Shown one piece after another: positions 61,467 to 64,000 of a DNA stretch of 64,000 nt. The stretch is from NCBI GenBank assembly GCA_036926295.1, contig JAVFKF010000015.1, forward strand, positions 71,326,501 through 71,390,500. The letters are read 5' to 3'. Each line of letters begins with the position of its first letter. The stretch's first letter is position 1. The notes under the pieces are model-generated. The model had not been told where the DNA came from. It saw only the letters and a list, made by a program, of their open reading frames with translations, and did no database searches. The DNA is from Pachydiplax longipennis. Lineage: Eukaryota > Arthropoda > Insecta > Odonata > Libellulidae. The translations under genes and the position numbers were made by a program.

Positions 61467-61990
61467 GTGCCAACTGATAAGGACATTCGATACCTGGGGA
61501 TTACCTTCAGTAAAAATTTAAAATGGACAAGTCTTATTGAGAACATAACTTGTAAAGCGAACAGAACTCTTAATTTCGTTATCAGAAACCTCAGGAAGTG
61601 CCGTAAGGAAGTTAAAGAAAATGCATATTTAACGCTAGTTAGAGCTATGCTCTAGTTTGGCGATAGCGTTTGGGACCCACATCATAAAAGACTAAGACTA
61701 GAAAACGTGCAGAGGAGAGCAGATAGGTTTGTTTTGGTTAGATATGGGAAGACGAACAGCGTCACTGCTGTGATTGACTAGAAAGAATTGGAATCGAGGT
61801 GTAAAATAAACCGGATTATTTTGGTAGAACCGAACTCAGACACAAAGACGCTTCTCTTACACAGAGAATAGATATTTGTAAATACTCATTTTTTAACCAG
61901 GGAATCGTAGAATGGAACAATTTACCTGAAGAAGTTTTCGAACCCTTTCCCCCTTCCTATGATGTGTTCATTATTAGAATTAAAAAGGGT
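61467..61990 (+). pseudogene. LINE ORF2 C-terminal region, broken
   Basis: VPTDKDIRYLGITFSKNLKW (61,467-61,526) and the following helical segment to LTLVRAML are typical of the region after LINE RT domains. After a stop at 61,653, FGDSVWDPHHKRLRLENVQR and RADRFVLVRYGK continue in frame. Farther on come a further stop and frame changes, then EWNNLPEEVF and FIIRIKKGS ending at about 61,996. These pieces are homologous in layout to LINE C-termini that carry VWDPH---VQRRA and WN-LP words. Confidence 0.8.
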
Positions 61991-62030
61991 TCGTAAATAA
62001 AAATAATTACCTTGTTAAAATAAAAAAAAT

Positions 62031-62980
62031 TGACTTTGTTCAATATATTTTCAATGTGTTTTATAAGAAATAATTCAATATCTATATTATAAAATATTAG
62101 ATTTCTTTTTATAGCAATGTAAAAATGTATTACTTTTACCTACTTATTTGTAATTATATAGTTAATACATAAAGGATGTGGCATTTTACAATGAATGAAA
62201 TTTTTAGTATGTAATAATTTTAATAATTTATAACGATATTACTTTTCTCTATCGATGCAATTTTAAAATTTGTAATTTATTTTCTTTTTATTGTATTGTA
62301 TTGATTTGTATTATATTCTGTCTGTTATTCGAATAGGGTATAATACATACAAGATAATAGATACAAGGCAGGGTATTCCCCCTCAAATAATGACTGCCAC
62401 CTGGCCAGATACCTACTAGCAGTTTGTCAAGAATAAAATTTTAAAAAGTAAATAAATATGAGCTATTATACTTCAAACAACAACTGAGAACAAATGCTGA
62501 CAACACAGAATAACAGGGGCAAATAGTACTGAAAGCTCAGGCAAAAAATGAGCCATAACAAGAAATTTATTTGGATTTGTTAATGAAATAGAATTATTAA
62601 ACAATTGTGCAATTATAGATTATCTAATATTGACCTAGATCATGTAGTAGAACTTTTATATGAATTTTAACTCATGGGTAAATATTACTTGAATTCGGAG
62701 AAAACTGAAAAAGGCAGTCCTTGAAATAACTTTTAATATTTAAATTAAAGTTAAGAAAATGTTGATTTAGATCATGGCATCATACAAAGTTTATGAGTTA
62801 ATTTTATAATCAGCAAATCATTAAATATGAATTAGTATTTTACTGGTAAGAGTAAAAATATGGAATCAAAATACATTATTATTCTAAGGTTTTCAGTAAA
62901 GAATGGAAAAATTTAATGGGCCAATTAATTTATAAAACTGTTATTTAATAGAAATCATGAAAAGATATCAGAACCATAAC
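62031..62980. other. AT-rich unique sequence, no gene seen
   Basis: Mostly A and T with short homopolymer runs. One moderately GC stretch (62,335-62,420, with AAGGCAGGGTATTCCCC and CTGCCACCTGGCCAG) has no recognisable feature. No long open frame, repeat with the satellites, or RNA gene was found by eye. Confidence 0.5.
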
Positions 62981-63095
62981 TTCCCATTCCCCCTTCCCTC
63001 CCCTACTTTCCCCTCCCCTCATTTCTTCCCCTACTTTCCCTCCCCTCGCTTCATCCTATGTTTCTCTGCTATCACTTCCCCTCCCCCCCTCCCCA
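62981..63095 (+). repeat. Polypyrimidine (C/T) tract
   Basis: Long runs of only C and T, such as CATTCCCCCTTCCCTCCCCT and TTTCCCCTCCCCTC, with an interruption near 63,048-63,075 and a second cluster CCCCTCCCCCCCTCCCC to about 63,094. On the minus strand this gives many runs of three or more G. The open frame across it (62,957-63,217) is low-complexity Pro/Phe/Ser and not a credible gene. Confidence 0.85.
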
Positions 63096-63348
63096 ACTTT
63101 TATACATTTTTTCTATTTTACGTAGATTTTCATTTCTCTAGCCACTTTTTTAATATTATTCTTTTCACTTATTTCCCACCTTTTAATATCATTCTTTGTT
63201 ACCTATTCCCAACCTAACCCCAAAATGAGCCAAGGGTTATTTCCCTTTCTGTTTATAGATATCTAAACCTGTCTAATACCTTAATCCTATTATTATAACT
63301 ATATTTAGGACACCCACCTTCAGAACTGAAGCAGAGATATCCTAGTTC

Positions 63349-63543
63349 TCAATATCTGTTGCTTATATTCAGATCCTCTGGTTTTCTCTCCTGGACCACT
63401 GGATTTTGGCCGCCAGTAATCTGCATAGTGAATTGCTTCCAGTCATGCTGATACAAGGTCATGCCCTCATTCCATTTTCTTTGGTAATGCTGCATGGACC
63501 ATGTATGACCCCTACAGTTTGGCATGCAGTTCCAACATAGATC
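63349..63543 (-). CDS. Candidate terminal exon of unknown gene
   Basis: On the minus strand, TATCTTTCTAG (a plausible 3' splice acceptor, AG at 63,545-63,544) is followed by 64 sense codons and TGA at 63,351-63,349. The translation starts DLCWNCMPNCRGHTW, contains HYQRKWNEGMTLYQHDWK, and ends ERKPEDLNISNRY. It has a CxxCxxxC cluster at residues 3-10, a balanced composition, and locally higher GC than the AT-rich flanks. The codon phase after the acceptor is assumed. No family was recognised and no upstream exon could be linked in the window. It could be a real last exon, a pseudogene fragment, or chance. Confidence 0.35.
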   Translation of the reverse strand, partial: DLCWNCMPNCRGHTWSMQHYQRKWNEGMTLYQHDWKQFTMQITGGQNPVVQERKPEDLNISNRY

Positions 63544-63551
63544 CTAGAAAG

Positions 63552-64000
63552 ATATTTAAAGTGATGTATAGTAAAAAAAAATTAATACAGGAGCATCATA
63601 GTTTTACTAAGGTTGCTCTGAATAGTTGAGAAAATGATGAAACAGAGTTCGATGTTATGTCATATAAATCATAATAAAAAGTGATGAGCTTACGTAAACA
63701 TTAAATGTAGCCAAATTATTGCACTACATATCTAGTATTTTGCCAAATTCCTATAAAAGGCATATTAAATATATTTCCTTCCAAATTTACTACAAAAATA
63801 TTAATGAAAAATTGATACATTTCACAGTCACGGAGAAGTGTCGTAAGATTATAATGGAAACCAATGACACAATGAGTGAGGTCACGGCGCACAGTGGGAC
63901 CAAATCGGAAAATACTTGCCAAAAATCAATTTTTCGACTTTTAAAAAATTTTTTTCGCAATTATATTATTGTTGTCCACCATAAGGACTAATAAATCCAC
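63552..64000. other. AT-rich sequence, nothing assigned
   Basis: Open frames on both strands overlap here (63,719-63,991 plus, 63,716-63,922 minus). Neither shows a recognisable domain, and both have compositions expected of AT-rich DNA. If the candidate exon at 63,349-63,543 is real, this would be intron. Confidence 0.4.

Larger units (their letters stand above)
59990..62030 (+). mobile_element. Degenerate LINE (non-LTR retrotransposon), 5'-truncated
   Basis: Pieces of a LINE ORF2 occur in the correct order across several frames. They are a linker upstream of the reverse transcriptase (RT) (YKKDNIVAFQDFLAEKYDEW near 60,003; VDVDEVWNNINRILTPSLNA near 60,063; EKKKAKNHFLENVLSA near 60,283), the RT (60,583-61,440), and the downstream domain ending in EWNNLPEEVF (about 61,910). 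The 3' side becomes A-rich (AAAATAAAAAAAATTG, about 62,018-62,033). No endonuclease domain is recognisable upstream of about 59,990. The style resembles the CR1/jockey-like superfamily, but the clade is not certain. Multiple stops and frameshifts show it is dead. Confidence 0.85.

Noticed and set aside
62957..63217. 86-codon plus-strand open frame rich in Pro, Phe and Ser
   Set aside because: It simply translates the C/T tract and adjoining AT-rich DNA.
63719..63991. 90-codon plus-strand frame near the right edge
   Set aside because: AT-driven composition, no recognised domain, and an overlapping minus-strand frame of similar quality.

Overview
The window looks like nuclear DNA of a eukaryote, most likely an invertebrate animal and possibly an arthropod. 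It is AT-rich, has no bacterial-style gene packing, and is dominated by satellite DNA followed by degraded Helitron and LINE transposons. The taxon is inferred from transposon type only. No intact protein-coding gene, tRNA, rRNA or CRISPR array is supported.

Bases 1-53,948 (84% of the window) are one uninterrupted tandem satellite. The monomer is about 61-62 bp and runs in one orientation. Each monomer carries two inverted repeats: CCAAATAAGCCG paired with CGGCTTAATTTGG, and the near-palindrome GATTTTTTCGAAAATC. Monomer variants are arranged in higher-order repeats (HORs). From 1 to about 12,990 there are four near-identical tandem copies of a roughly 4.05 kb HOR with lengths 4,053, 3,199, 3,565 and a truncated copy. 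The length differences come from whole-monomer gains and losses. From about 12,990 to 20,790 the monomers are more diverged, with short local duplications (offsets 2,175 and 982 bp). From about 20,790 to 53,100 a much larger super-repeat of about 10-13 kb appears three times (starting near 20.8, 33.8 and 43.7 kb). It has its own nested tandem duplications (1,604, 1,518, 1,147 and 1,719 bp). The many short open frames here (60-141 codons, both strands) are by-products of repeat length and symmetry.

At 53,949 the satellite stops abruptly inside a second, unrelated tandem family (53,949 to about 58,356). This family has monomers of about 146-171 bp, each with a GTTCGAYGCCAG-like core. They form trimers of about 485 bp, which are grouped into 1.27-1.44 kb blocks by a spacer with a perfect 7-bp hairpin and a TA-rich run.

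Bases 58,357-59,345 look like an internally deleted Helitron. It has a 5' end, the last part of a Pif1-type helicase with one frameshift, a 3' hairpin and CTAG. A second Helitron 5' end abuts it head-to-tail at 59,346. Bases of about 59,990-62,000 hold a decayed non-LTR retrotransposon (LINE) with recognisable linker, reverse transcriptase and C-terminal segments. It has frameshifts, stops and a destroyed FADD catalytic box. The last 2 kb is AT-rich unique sequence with a polypyrimidine tract (62,981-63,095) and one candidate minus-strand terminal exon (63,349-63,543).
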